Source: Bos javanicus (taxonomy: Eukaryota; Chordata; Mammalia; Artiodactyla; Bovidae). Taken from it: a DNA stretch of 64,000 bases. The position numbers and the translations under genes were made by a program. The notes beneath the pieces were generated by a model. It ran no database searches. It was not told the DNA's origin and saw only the letters and a list, made by a program, of their open reading frames with translations. This document shows positions 47,801 to 58,734 of the stretch, piece by piece; position 1 is the stretch's first letter; each line of letters begins with the position of its first letter. The DNA is taken from assembly GCF_032452875.1 (NCBI RefSeq), contig NC_083883.1, forward strand, positions 56,914,698 through 56,978,697, given 5' to 3'.

Positions 47801-50800
47801 TTTTTTCTTTGTACTCTCAATATCTAACACATAGTAAGTACTTAATAAATACTTGCTTAACCGAATAAAGCTTTATAAAGTATTATGAGACTATAGCTGA
47901 TAAAATAACTGCTGGAAGGTAAGAGTCAGGGAGAATTAGAAGAAACATCTCAGTTTAAAAGGTGCGTTCAGCACTTGTGAAGAAAAGAGAATTGTATGAG
48001 CAAAGGACATAAAGAGAGATATGAAGGTCATCATGTGTTTAGAGTATTGTCATAGCAAAAAGCAGTTTTAAGTGCTGTGTTTAAGTGATGTGCTGCAGTA
48101 CTGTAGGAAATATGCTAAGTATTTCTTTGACTATAGAAAACTGGCCTGAAGGTGGTAGGGCTATGGCACCTTAACTAGGAATCTAGGTTTGTGTTTAGGG
48201 AGAAACTTATCGGTGGGGAGGATGGGTTGAATGAATGGGAACAAACTAAATTAAATTCTCCAGAACCCTCTAGCACATTTGTTTTTTTTTTTAACACTAC
48301 ATTTCTATTATACTGGACCAGGTAAGAAAATGTCATATATATAGTATACAATAAATAAATAAAAATATATTTTGTTATGTAATATGCTTTTTATATGTTT
48401 GTGTGTTTTCTGTAAACCCTCTAGGTTAGAGACTAAATAGTTTGATAATATATACTGAAGTAACATTTATTAGATGTTGTTAGTCAAATTTGGTGTATTT
48501 GGATGAATTTGACTCTAAATTTATATTCTGCTTTATCAGGGAAAGGGATTGAGGAAGCTAGGATTGCATTTGTTGAACTGCTTAGAGAAGTGGGTATGAT
48601 TATGGAATTAGATAATTAACTGAATTTTTTTTATGAACTATATGCATTTGCTGTTCTAGAGATAGTATCAGGCTTTACTTCTGTTGTTTTCTATTGTTAT
48701 TGTTACCAGGATGGGACCAGTCAGATAAGTTTGTGAAAATCTACATTACCTTACCTGGAGTTCATCAAGTGCCTGCTGAGAGTGTGCAGGTGAATTTCAC
48801 AGAGAGGTGAGTTCTCACAGTGGAGAAGATTGCTTTATAATGGGTCCTTTCCTTTGCAGTTTCTAAAATTCTGCTTGAGTATTAATTATCCTTTACATCC
48901 GCTTTAAAAGTTGAGTCTTCTGCTCTGAGATGGCCAAATGCACATCCTAAAATAGAACTGTGGCTTTTTTCCCACAGGAACTGATTATCACCTTTTATAG
49001 AACTAGAAGGATAATGTACTTACTATTGTGTTGTAGGTCATTTGATCTTTTGGTAAAGAACCTAAATGGGAAGAGTTACTCCATGATTGTGAACAATCTC
49101 TTGAAACCCATCTCTGTGGAAGGCAGTTCAAAAAAGGTAAGTTTACGTTTTTGGTCATAATACTGTGAAATCTTATGAAATGAAGATGAACTGGAATTAA
49201 CTTATCCTGCTGCTTGTTTTTTAAATAAAGTTTTATTTGGACATACCATGCTCACCTGTGTACGTGTTGTCTGTGGCTGCTTTTGTGCTACAATGGCAAG
49301 TTTAAGTAGCTACAGTGTACCGTGTGGCCCACAAAGCCTGAAATGTTAAACTTATCTAGTAGCTCTTTACAGAAAAAGTTTGCCAGCTCCTGCTCTAGAA
49401 AAGTAGATTATAAGAATACTGCATTAGAATCAGGAGGGTATTGAACAAACAGAAAATAGTTAGAATGAGACTTGGGTTTTAATGCCAGGTTTATCACTTG
49501 CTGTGACCTTTGGCAGCTCACTTCATCACTTTGTACCTCAGTTTTCTCATTTGTACAATGGGAATAAAATCTGTTTCACAAAATTGAAATAAAGTGTCTT
49601 TGAAAATATTTTTCACTGATTCATATAATCTCTACCTAATTTAAATAAAGTTTAATGCCTCTGGTATATAGACGCGCCATTCTGCTGTGTTTACATAGTT
49701 AATGAAGCAGCTGAAAGGTAACTTTAGAACATAGTTCAATGATTAGCTTATGACTCCCTGCTCCTTTCTTTGTCCACTAATGGCATAGCTGAAGGTAGTA
49801 CTCAAAGAACTCCTAGAGTCATATGAATGTTTGTTGAAAGGGTTATGTGTTCTTGCTCTTTTTGCATATTCACCTTCCAAACTCCTTAACCAATACTGCC
49901 TGACATGGTTTTCTGCATGACTCTGACTGCTCTTACCATATTACTCTGTCCTTCAGTCGTCAAAATCCAGCATTCCTCCTTACTTTCAAATAACCAAAAT
50001 CATCCCTTCTTGCAGCCTTTCTCCTTGCCATGTCAACTGCCTGGAAGGCCCTCTTTTGCTGGATCTTGGGCCACAGCTCAAATTTCACCTCAGAAAGGCT
50101 TTCCGAGTGAAGTTCCTTCCCTAGTCCCCATTAATATCCTCTTTAATCTCCCCCAGTCCCATTAATACCCTCTTTTGATAGCACCTAGTATTTGAAGGTA
50201 TTCCAGTTTTACTTGTATATGATTTCATTTCTCCATAAGTCTTCAGACTCCAGCCTATTTATAAAACTATTACTAATACCTAAACAGGTCCTGTACATAA
50301 CAGTAACTCAAGTAATTGAATAAATAATTATATTCTAAATATTCATGCTTATCACCATGTGTTCTAAGTTGTACCTGTTTTCTACTTTTTTCCTAGGTCA
50401 AGACAGATACAGTTCTGATCTTATGTAGAAAGAAAGCAGAAAACACGCGGTGGGACTACCTGACTCAGGTTGAAAAAGAATGCAAAGAGAAGGAGTGAGT
50501 CTGTTCTCATTTGAGGATTATAATGTATTTTTTACTGGGATTATAGATTTTCATTGATAGTAGTCTGTAATTTTGTATTGTATTTGTATTATAGTCTATA
50601 ATTTGATCACTTACCTTATGTCCTCTGACCAGCCCATGTCTTGCTTCCAGCTTGTCAGAGGGCACCAGAAGGGGGCATGTGTCTAGCAGGTTGCTTCTTA
50701 AGGAGGTCTTTGTACTTGTGGTTGATTGTTTTTGTCAGTTCTTAACCCCAGGCTGTGGTGCTTCTATACAGGTAACTGCTCGTTCCTGGGAGACTGCATT

Positions 50801-52098
50801 TCAGTAGCTACAGAGTAGCCCAGATACCCATATACAGTTTTTGAGTTCCACAAGTTTCTGCTACATAATTAGAATTTCACTGTCACTGGTGGGCTTCCCT
50901 CATAGCTCAGTCGGTAAAGAATCTGCCTGCAATGCAGGAGACCTGGGTTCGATTCCTGGGTCGGGAAGATCCCCTGGAGAAGGAAATGGCAATCCACTCC
51001 AGTATGCTTGCTTGGAAAATTCCATGGACAAAGGAGCCTGGTGGGCTACAGTCCATGGGGTCGCAAGTTAGACACGACTGAGCGACTAAACCACCACCAC
51101 CATCACTGGTACAGAGTGAAAGAGAGAATATTTTTATCTTACTGAGTAATGGCTATTCTGAAAAACATTTTTATTCAGAGCTGCTTCCATTCTAGGTCAA
51201 ACATTCCTCTGTTCTCCTGCAGTGGTAATGTACTACATTGTGTCAATTAGCCATTAACATCTCTTATTCCCCCTTCCCATAGCCACTGGGCATTTGGGTT
51301 GTGGTTGGCTAAGGTTAGGCATTATCTGTGGAATTGCTTTTAAATCTAGAATGGGTCACCTGAATATAGGAACCTGTCTTACTGTTACTATATCCCAAGA
51401 ATCTGGCACTTAATGAGGTGAGTGGAAAAGTTAACAGGCCCAGTTTGCACACTGATTAAACTAGAAGGGTGCTTTTATACCACCAAGCCCAAGACTCTTG
51501 TATTTCAGTCTTAAGAGGAAGGCTTTTCTAATTAAAATATATATGTGCTTCAGTATGTGTCTATGTGTTATAATGTATGTTTATTTTTCTCAATGAAATT
51601 TTTATAATACATGAGGAAACATGGTTTTAAAACATTAAAACAGTTCAGAAAGGTAAATGATTATTTACTTACCTTTTCTGCTAAAACTCCAGGAAATGCC
51701 AGGGTCCCAAGATAACAACCCCTTACCGTTTTTGATGACATTCTTTGATGAGCTAGCTGTGGGTGTATATTGTCTTAGATAAATTCATGCATGTTTTGAT
51801 TCTTTCTTTTAGGATACTGTCTGGCTCTTAACACGTGTACTTCCTACAGCCTAATTAGTCTCTCTGTACTTAGTAATCATAAGGTATAAAATGTTATATA
51901 TATATATTCCTTCATTATTTATTGTGTATTTTTTTTAATAGAAAGCCCTCCTATGACACTGAAACAGATCCTAGCGAGGGATTAATGAATGTTCTAAAGA
52001 AAATTTATGAAGATGGAGATGATGATATGAAGCGAACCATTAATAAAGCCTGGGTGGAATCAAGAGAGAAGCAAGCCAAAGGAGATACAGACTTCTGA
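41857..52098 (+). CDS. CACYBP: CACYBP (calcyclin-binding protein / Siah-1-interacting protein), six exons, 230 aa
   Basis: Joining 41857-41877, 45945-46164, 48710-48806, 49037-49136, 50397-50494 and 51942-52098 gives 693 bases: 230 codons plus stop, all with GT-AG borders and matching phases. CACYBP/SIP bridges the E3 ligase SIAH1 and SKP1 in the complex that degrades beta-catenin, and binds S100A6 (calcyclin). By alignment to the known human layout: residues 1 to about 50 form the SIAH-binding dimerisation helices, about 75-169 the CS (p23-like) domain, and about 170-230 the SGS domain with the S100 site. The human protein is 228 residues; the difference is at the N-terminus (MSSALEELQK here). 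Intact coding sequence. Confidence 0.97.
42910..43289 (-). mobile_element. BovB LINE 3'-end fragment
   Basis: Antisense: 'cagtcgctcagtcctgtccg' through 'cagccttctttatagtcc'. It includes the block with 'ggattgactgatcttgcagt', typical of the BovB 3' region. Confidence 0.88.
43400..44175 (-). repeat. L1 LINE fragment (3' part)
   Basis: Antisense old L1: 'acagttttaaccattttcgag'-like start (43420), 'gctttttggcttcttttacttagcataatg' region (43653-43682) and 'atctgggagtggaattgtag' (43890). These are diagnostic L1M-type 3' phrases. Confidence 0.75.
45945..46164 (+). CDS. CACYBP: CACYBP exon 2
   Basis: The acceptor 'ttaacacag' precedes CTC at 45945; TAT G|gtatga at 46164 splits Gly81. It encodes residues 8-81: the LQKDLEEVKVLLEKATRKRV helix, the KSKIETEMKNKMQQKSQRK helix and the start of the CS domain (TTGYTVKISNYG). 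The first helices form the SIAH1-binding, dimerising N-terminus. Confidence 0.96.
46735..47480 (-). repeat. L1 LINE fragment, 3' part
   Basis: Antisense: 'ggagtatagttgctttacaa', 'gttgtacaacaaagtgaatc', 'cattcctctagatggacatc', 'atttacattcccaccaacag'. This is an artiodactyl-type L1 3' region, younger-looking than the copy in intron 1. Confidence 0.8.
47785..47860 (+). repeat. L2/MIR-like 3' end
   Basis: 'cagggataatctttttttctttg' region followed by 'acacatagtaagtacttaataaat', the characteristic L2/MIR terminal motif. Confidence 0.55.
48710..48806 (+). CDS. CACYBP: CACYBP exon 3 (CS domain)
   Basis: The acceptor 'tgttaccag' precedes GA (rest of Gly81); AG|gtgagt at 48806 splits Arg113. It encodes WDQSDKFVKIYITLPGVHQV to NFTE, the first strands of the p23-like CS beta-sandwich. 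Confidence 0.96.
49037..49136 (+). CDS. CACYBP: CACYBP exon 4 (CS domain)
   Basis: The acceptor 'gtgttgtag' precedes G (rest of Arg113); AAG|gtaagt ends at 49136. It encodes residues 114-146, SFDLLVKNLNGKSYSMIVNN to GSSKK. Intron 3 before it is only 230 bases (48807-49036) and shows nothing recognisable. Confidence 0.96.
49213..49393. mobile_element. hAT (Charlie-like) MITE remnant
   Basis: Same family as 3880-4099: 'taaataaagttttatttgga', 'ctacaatggcaagtttaagtagc', 'cagaaaaagtttgccagctcctg'. The left terminus is missing. Confidence 0.65.
49465..49605 (+). repeat. MIR SINE remnant
   Basis: 'cttgctgtgacctttggcag' and 'cctcagttttctcatttgta' followed by 'caatgggaataaa' are the MIR core. Confidence 0.75.
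50397..50494 (+). CDS. CACYBP: CACYBP exon 5 (end of CS, start of SGS domain)
   Basis: The acceptor 'ttttttcctag' precedes GTC at 50397; GA|gtgagt at 50494 splits Glu179. It encodes VKTDTVLILCRKKAENTRWD to KECKEK. The SGS domain begins around RWDYLTQ. Confidence 0.96.
50495..51941. other. CACYBP: CACYBP intron 5
   Basis: Contains one Bov-tA SINE (50891-51102). The rest is unremarkable intron, with a short TA repeat near 51894-51906 close to the acceptor. Confidence 0.75.
50891..51102 (+). mobile_element. Bov-tA SINE with 8 bp target-site duplication
   Basis: Sense copy with a well-preserved B box (ggttcgattcc). It is flanked by tcactggt at 50883-50890 and 51103-51110, with an (ACC)n tail. 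Low divergence suggests a young insertion. Confidence 0.92.
51942..52098 (+). CDS. CACYBP: CACYBP exon 6 (SGS domain, stop)
   Basis: The acceptor 'ttttttaatag' precedes A (rest of Glu179); the stop TGA is at 52096-52098. It encodes KPSYDTETDPSEGLMNVLKK to QAKGDTDF, the SGS domain that carries the S100A6-binding region. I recall the human protein ending in TEF. Confidence 0.96.
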
Positions 52099-52172
52099 GA
52101 CTTTAAAGTCTTTTGGGAACTGAGATGTCGAAAAATGATGTTTCCAATAAGGAAATGTTGCTGAGCTGCACA

Positions 52173-52178
52173 AATAAA
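52173..52178 (+). terminator. CACYBP: CACYBP proximal polyadenylation signal
   Basis: AATAAA 75 bases after the stop codon. Confidence 0.5.
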
Positions 52179-52475
52179 TCTGACATATAACTATTTACAC
52201 AGCCTTCTTCTAAGTAAAGGCAGTGAATTCTCCATTTCCTGCTGGAGGATTTATTTAAATAAAATACGCTTATTAAACACTTCCTCCATGGATGGTTTCT
52301 TTAGTAACCAGGCCATTTTATTCAAGAAGAGTAACGTTGTATTCTGGTGTGAAATGTAAAAAAGTGAATCTTGCCTAATGAAAATGCCGCATCGTGTGTA
52401 TTGTTCAGCTCAGAGGTAGAAAACAAAGTTCATGCTTGCCTTTCAGTTCCTAACATCAGCTCCCGCCAGTGTAAG

Positions 52476-52487
52476 AATAAAAATAAA
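52476..52487 (+). terminator. CACYBP: CACYBP distal double polyadenylation signal
   Basis: Two back-to-back AATAAA hexamers, followed by a GT-rich stretch at about 52516-52535 (tacctgtgttttaaggttgtt). Confidence 0.55.
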
Positions 52488-53465
52488 GCCTGAATTTTTA
52501 CATGAAATGCAAATTTGTACCTGTGTTTTAAGGTTGTTACAGAGGTTGATTGCTTTACTCCCACAGCTTAAGTAATTCACATAGCATGTATCACAATGGC
52601 CTAATCTAATCACAAATATTTTTCTCTAGGCTTAAATATATTTATGAATAAATTAGAACTAAATCTAAACATAACAGACAAACACATTTGTATGGTACTA
52701 ATAAGGATTTTTGCTATGGATCAGATAGATGGCTTATAAAAACAGTAACCCTAGAGCAATAATAAATGTGCACATCCATGTATTTTATGCTCAAAAAAGT
52801 TAGTAAAGCTATTCTGTCCAAGAGTATGTTAGAAATGTCAGGTTTTTAGGGGTATTGTTTATTTAAAGGTTATTATTCCTCCTAAAATGACAAGAGCAAG
52901 ATGCACAACCCCCCACAATAACCAAAAACATTGAAAGAATTCTAAAATTATTAACAGTTTCTTAGAAAAAGGAATGTAAAGTGACCTTTAACATACAAAA
53001 GTACCTTGTTCAGAAGAGAAATAATTTTAAAACAGTCTAAAACATACTGACTGTTACGGTATGGGGCAATATATATATGGTAATGGATTAAAAAGGTTGA
53101 GAAGCTTAAAACTTGTATAGAGGAATACTTGGTAGTATTTACCAGAATTATATATGTATTTATCCTCTCACAATTCTACTAGGCTCTTTCCCAAAGATAA
53201 CACTGGCAAAAATTTGGAGTGATACTGAGGTATACACAAGATTGGAGACACCCAAATGTCAACTCTTAGGGGAATGGGTGAGTGAACTAGTACTTTGAAA
53301 CATCTACACAGAAAGTACTGATGATGGTCACCAAAAAATGAAGATGGTTTCCATATACTGATACACAGTGATCAACCAGGAGACAGTAAGTGGAAAAGCA
53401 AAGTGCAGAACCTTGTTTCTGTTAAACCTACCTTAGTGTCGGCCAGGGTGAGAAATGTGAATATG

Positions 53466-53467
53466 TA

Positions 53468-53495
<28 letters not shown>
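53466..53495. repeat. (TA)n microsatellite
   Basis: About 15 uninterrupted TA units. Confidence 0.92.
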
Positions 53496-53498
<3 letters not shown>

Positions 53499-53654
53499 TA
53501 TAAATAGACAGTGGAAGAAAAAACTCAAAACTAATAAAAATGGCCACCAATAGGGAAAGAAAAGAGATGGGATGGGAGCAATCCTGTGAATGTACCTTTT
53601 TCCATTGTTTTGACCACCTACAATTTAAGAATTTAAAACCTAAAAACCTGGGGA

Positions 53655-53975
53655 TGGATCAAGATGGCAGAAGAAAAATATGTGGAACTTACCTCATACA
53701 AATACAGCAAAAATACACCCACCTAAAGAATAATTCTCACCAAATGCCCACTGAACACTGGTGACAAATCTCATAGAACCAAAGTGGCAAGAAATATCAC
53801 CACGTAGCTGGGTAGGACGAAACTGACCAGTTTCCTCACCCTGGGGTCCTTCACCAGCTGAAAGGTCAGCTGGGAAAGAAAGCCTCAGGTGCAAACGTGG
53901 GGTGCAACACCCAGCTTGTGGCAGGCAGGGCAGAAAAAGATCAGCACAGAGGGTCATGCCACCTCTGCACTTCCT
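53655..53975 (+). repeat. L1 LINE 5' UTR-like fragment
   Basis: 'atcaagatggcagaagaaaa' is the typical L1 5' start, followed by GC-richer 5' UTR-like sequence. It is joined directly to an L1 3' end (53995-54127), consistent with an internally deleted L1. Confidence 0.6.
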
Positions 53976-53994
53976 AGCCCAAGCGAAGGGAATT

Positions 53995-54127
53995 GTACAG
54001 TATTTTATAAAAACCTATAAGGGAGCATAATCTGAAAAAATAACCGATACGTGTATGTATAGCTGAATCACTGTGGTACACCTGAAACATTATTGAATAA
54101 GTCAACTACATTTCAATTAAATCATGA
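53995..54127 (+). repeat. L1 LINE 3' end
   Basis: 'gtatgtatagctgaatcact' and 'gtacacctgaaacattattg' followed by 'tttcaattaaa' are the artiodactyl L1 3' terminus. Confidence 0.7.
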
Positions 54128-54830
54128 TCAAAACAAAATACCTTAGGAATGAACTTGGTGGCTCAGCTGGTAAAGAGCCCTCAATGCAAGAGACATGGGT
54201 TTGATCCCAGGTTGGGAAGATTGCCTGGTGAAGGCAGTATTCTGGCCTGGAGAATTCCATGGACTGTATAGTCCTTGGGATTGCAGAGTCGGACAGGACT
54301 GAGTGACTTTGACTTCACTTCAGGAATGAATCTAATCAAGAAGGTGAAATACATGCTGAAAACTATAATAAACACTGATAAAGGATATAGAAGGAGGTTC
54401 AAAGAAAAAAACATGCCATGTTGTTGGATTAGAAGAACTAGTTAAAATGGCCATACTACCCAAAGCAATCTACAGGTTTAATGCAATCAATGTACCCATG
54501 ACATTTTTCACAGAACTAGAACAAGTAATCCTAAAACTTATATAGAACCACAGAAGATCCAGAACTATCAATGCAATCCTTAGGAGGAAAAACAAAGCTG
54601 GAGGCATAACCCTCCTAGACTTCAGACAGTACTACAAAGCTACACTAGGCAAAATAGTATGGTGTTGGCACAAAAACAGACATGGATCAGTGGAAGGGAA
54701 CAGAAAGTCCAAAAATAAACCCACAAACCTGTGGTCAGTAATCTTCGATAAAGGAGGCAAGACTATAATGGAGAAAAAGCCTCTTCGGCAATTGGTGGTG
54801 GGAAAGCTGAACAGTTGCATGTAAATCCAG
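54128..54830 (+). repeat. L1 LINE ORF2 3' fragment interrupted by a Bov-tA
   Basis: 'taggaatgaatctaatcaag', 'atgcaatcaatgtacccatg' and 'tggtgttggcacaaaaacag' are L1 ORF2 C-terminal nucleotide phrases. A Bov-tA at 54154-54321 splits it; no intact frame remains. Confidence 0.8.
54154..54321 (+). mobile_element. Bov-tA SINE with 9 bp target-site duplication
   Basis: Sense copy inside the L1 fragment. It is flanked by aggaatgaa at 54145-54153 and 54322-54330. Confidence 0.88.
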
Positions 54831-55009
54831 ACTTATTTCAGGAAAATAAGTTCCTTACAGAAAAATGACAGCTGATGCAGAAAAATCATGGAATTTAGAA
54901 AATCACCATTAATTGAAACAGAGGTCAGGGTAACAACCATCAGTGAAATACTAAAATCATTAATGACACCCCTTCAAATGCAGGGGTGACGCTGCCCCTC
55001 CCAAATCCA

Positions 55010-55211
55010 CTGAACTTAAATCAGGAGGCAAGGGATGAGACTGCCGGCAAAGAGAATAGTGGAAGCAAAGGCATCAAACAGTGAAACTGTGGCCACTTCA
55101 AGTATCAGAACTCAGAAGCACACAACAAAGGCCTATCAAGGAAGGCATCACATATGTGAAGGAGCTAACACTTAAATACCAGTTTTAAGCAAAGTTTTAA
55201 GCAAAGGAATG
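55010..55211 (+). repeat. Left arm of a 200 bp inverted repeat
   Basis: Begins 'ctgaacttaaatcaggaggc' and ends 'ttttaagcaaaggaatg'. Its reverse complement matches 57973-58170 along the whole length with scattered mismatches and small indels. The family is unassigned. Confidence 0.8.
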
Positions 55212-55586
55212 GAATGAGAGTTTGCTCTACAGACAAATGACTGTAGAGCAAAAGTTGGACAACCAGATATGAGCCTTCTGATCCATTCCTAAAATATTAA
55301 ACCTGAATCTGGCCAAGCTACTGGATGTAAATACCACTTTATAGGAATAGACTAAGTTAAAGGACACATAAAGAAGCAAACAGCCAAATGTTGACATTCT
55401 ATAGGGCCAATAACCTGGCTCCTCCAACAAATGAATTACATGAAGAAAAAAGGGAGGAGTAGAGATGGCAAAAAAAAAAAAAAAATGTGAACAGTACTTG
55501 AACCTGATTCAAAGGAAAAGGTAGGTTATCAGTGATATGCCAGAAGTCAGCAGCTTTCATGGTCTCCTTATGATCTGTAATCAGTA

Positions 55587-57812
55587 AAGTCACTCAGTCA
55601 TGTCCAGCTCTTTGCAACCCCATGGACTGCAGCACTCCAGGCTTCCCTGACCAGCATCAACTCCCGGAGCTTGCTCAAATCCGTGTCCATCAAGTTGGTG
55701 ATGCCATCCAACCATCTCATCCTCTGTCGTCCCCTTCTCCTGCCTTCAGTCTTTCCCAGCATCAGGGTCTTTTCCAGTGACTCAGTTCTTCGCATCAGGC
55801 AGCCAAAGTACTGGAGTTTCAGCTTCAACATCAGTCCTTCCAATGAACATTCAAACTGATTTCCTTTAGGATTAATGGTTTGATCTTCTTGCAGTCGAAG
55901 GGACTCGCAAGAGTCTTCTCCAAAGCCACAGTTCAAATACATCAATTCTTTGGTGCTCAGCTTTCTTTATAGTCCAACTCTCACATCCATACATGACTAC
56001 TGGAAAAACCATAGCCTTGACTAGATGGACCTTTGTTGGCAAAGTTATGTCTCTGTCTAGGTTGGTCATAGCTTTTCTTCCAAGGAGCAAGTGTCTTTTA
56101 ATGGCTGCAGTCATCATCTGCAGTGATTTTGGAGCTCCCCAAAATAGTCTGTCGCTGTTTCCATCGTTCCCCATCTATTTACCTGAAGTGATAGGACTGG
56201 ATGCCACGATAATAGTTTTTAATGTTGAGTTTTAAGCCAGCTTTTGCACCCTCCTCTTTCACTTTCATCAAGAAGCTCTGCAGTTCCTCTTCACTTTCTG
56301 CCATAAGGGTGGTGTCATCTACGTATCTGAGGTGAATGATATGTCTCCCAGCAATCTTGATTCCAGCTTGTGCTTCGTCCAGCCCAGCCATTTCACATGA
56401 TATATTCTGTATGTAAGTTAAATAAGCAGGGTGACAATATACAGCCTTGACGTACTCTTTTCCCAATTTGGAACCAGTCTGTTGTCCCATGTCCAGTTCT
56501 AACTGTTGCTTCTTGACCTGCATACAGATTTCTCAGGAGGCAGATAAGGTGGTCTAGTATTCCCATCTCTTTAAGAATTTTCCAGTTTGTTGTGATCTAC
56601 AAAGGCTTTGGTGTAATCAATAAAGCAGAAGTAGATGTTTTTCTGAAATTCTCTTGCCTTTTCAATGATGCAGCAGATGTTGGCAATTTGATCTGCGGTT
56701 ACTCTGCCTTTCCTAAATCCAGCTTGAACATCTGGAAATTCACAGTTCACATACTGTTGAAGCCTGGCCTGGAGAATTTTGAGCATTACTTTGCTAGCGT
56801 GTGAGATGAGTGCAGTTGTGCAGTAGTTTGAACATTCTTTGGCATTGCCCTTCTTTGGGATTGGAATGAAAACTGACCTTTTCCACTCCTGTGGCCACTG
56901 CTGAGTTTTCCAAATTTGCTGGCGTATTGAGTGCAGCACTTTTCACAGCATCATCTTTTAGGATTTGAACTAGCTCAACTGGAATTCCATCACTTCCACT
57001 AGCTTTGTTCATAGTGATGGTTCCTAAGGCCCCCTTGACTTAGCATTCCAGGATCTAGGTGAGTGGCTCTAGGTGAGTGATCACACCATCATGGTTATCT
57101 GGGTCATCGAAGATCTTTTTTTGTATAGTTCTTCTGTGTATTCTTGCCACCTCTTCTTAATATCTTCTGCTTCTGTTAGGTCCATACCATTTGTGTCCTT
57201 TATTGAGCCCATCTTTGCATGAAATGTTCCCTTGGTATCTCTAATTTTCTTGAAGAGATCTCTAGTCTTTCCCATTCTGTTGTTTTCCTCTATTTCTTTG
57301 CACTGATAACTGAGGAAGGCTTTCTCATCTCTCCTTGCTATTCTTTGGAACTCTGCATTCAAATGGGTATATCTTTCCTTTTCTCCTTTGCCTTTCAAGT
57401 TTCTTCTTTTCTCAGCTATTTGTAAGCCTCGTCAGACAACCATTTTGCCTTTTTGCATTTCTTTTTCTTGGGGACGTTCTTCATCCTCCTGTACAGTGTC
57501 ACAAACCTCCTTCCAGTGGTTCTTCAGGCACTCTAACAGGCACCTAATCCCCTAAATCTATTTCTCACTTCCACTGTATAATCATAAGAGATTTGATTTA
57601 GGTCATACCTGAATGGTCTAGTGGTCTCCCCTACTTTCTTCAACTTAAGTCTGAATTTGGCAGTAAGGAGTTCATGATCTGAGCCACAGTCAGCTCCAGG
57701 TCTTGTTTTTGTTGACTGTATAGAACATCTTTGGCTACAAAGAATATAATCAATCTGATTTTGGTATCAACCATCTGGTGATGTCCATGTGTAGAGTCTT
57801 GTGTTATTGGAA
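55587..57812 (-). mobile_element. BovB (RTE) LINE, 2.2 kb
   Basis: Antisense copy. The 3' tip is at 55587 (agtcactcagtcatgtccag) and the 5' truncation at about 57812, in the endonuclease region. The minus-strand frames are broken into at least five pieces. They include GFRKGRVTADQ with FIDYTKAF (56571-56939), LRYVDDTTLMAE (56179-56523; the usual YADD reads YVDD here) and the ESWTIKKAEHQRID block (55872-56174). Non-functional. Confidence 0.95.
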
Positions 57813-58734
57813 GAGGGTGCAGCCAAATAAAAAAGTTGTCTCCTTTTCTACTTTGCTAATTCTACTACCTTAGTTCAGGCCCTTGTCATCCTGAACAATT
57901 AAGATATCCTCCTAGCTGTCTATCTTGCTTGTAGTCTTTCCCTTTCATGGCCACCCACCACCACACAGCTGTCATTCCTTTGCTTAAAACTCTGACAGCT
58001 GGTATTTAAGTCTTAGCTCCTCACATGCGATGCCTTCCTTGATACAGCCTTTGTTGTGTGCTTCTTAGCTCTGATATGTTGAAGTGACCGCAGTTTCACT
58101 GTTTGATGCCTTTGCTTTCACTGTTTTCTTTGCAGACAATCTCATCCCTTGCCTCCTGATTTAAGTTCAGGTGTCAGCTCCAGGAACATCTTCTAGACGG
58201 ATGTTAGGTAGGTGCTTCTGTACTACCCCATGGGTATTTTAACACTGGGCTGAGTTACAGCAAAAGACAACTTTTTCTCCCTTTACTTATTTCTGTTACA
58301 GGTGAAATAAATATGAATACAGCAAATACATACCATTCCAGCAGGACTTTTCCTCCTGGGATAGGTTTTGAGGCCTTAAAGAGGCACATTTTGTTCTAAG
58401 GGCTCTTGAAGATGGAGCACAAAAACAAGTAGTGATTCTCTTTTGGCTGAGCCATCACACAGAGGTTGAGCATTAGTTAGATAATCCAGAACATCACATT
58501 TACCTTCCAATGTACTGTCTTTACAATCAACTAAAAGTAAAGTGAGCTGTGCAGATCTGGGTAGCCAGCCCAGGATTAAAAATTGCCATACATGAGCTAC
58601 ATGTCAACGAGCTGGAGGAACAATAAGACAATACTGCTGGATGAAGTAATGCTCTTTAAAAAAATTCAGGAACACTTACATGTTGCTAAAAGATTAAACT
58701 TGAAGGAAAAGACAACCATACAGAACATACTTTC
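57813..58734. other. Intergenic DNA downstream of MRPS14
   Basis: Contains the right arm of the inverted repeat (57973-58170) and unique sequence; no gene recognised. Confidence 0.65.
57973..58170 (-). repeat. Right arm of a 200 bp inverted repeat
   Basis: Reverse complement of 55010-55211. Shared blocks include agcaaaggcatcaaacagtg, agaagcacacaacaaaggc and cttaaataccag. Confidence 0.8.

Larger units (their letters stand above)
46165..48709. other. CACYBP: CACYBP intron 2
   Basis: Holds an antisense L1 segment (46735-47480) and a short L2/MIR-like piece (about 47785-47860). The remainder shows no features. Confidence 0.75.
49137..50396. other. CACYBP: CACYBP intron 4
   Basis: Contains a hAT MITE (49213-49393) and a MIR (49465-49605). 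The rest shows nothing recognisable. Confidence 0.75.
52099..52520 (+). other. CACYBP: CACYBP 3' UTR
   Basis: Non-coding sequence after the stop with AATAAA signals at 52173-52178, 52258-52263, 52476-52481 and 52482-52487, giving several candidate ends. The true end is not determinable from sequence. Confidence 0.6.
52521..55586. other. Intergenic DNA between CACYBP and MRPS14, left part
   Basis: No gene seen. 52520-53460 is AT-rich unique sequence. It is followed by a (TA)n microsatellite (53466-53495), L1 5' and 3' pieces (53655-54127), an L1 ORF2 piece with an inserted SINE (54128-54830) and the left arm of a 200 bp inverted repeat (55010-55211). Confidence 0.7.
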
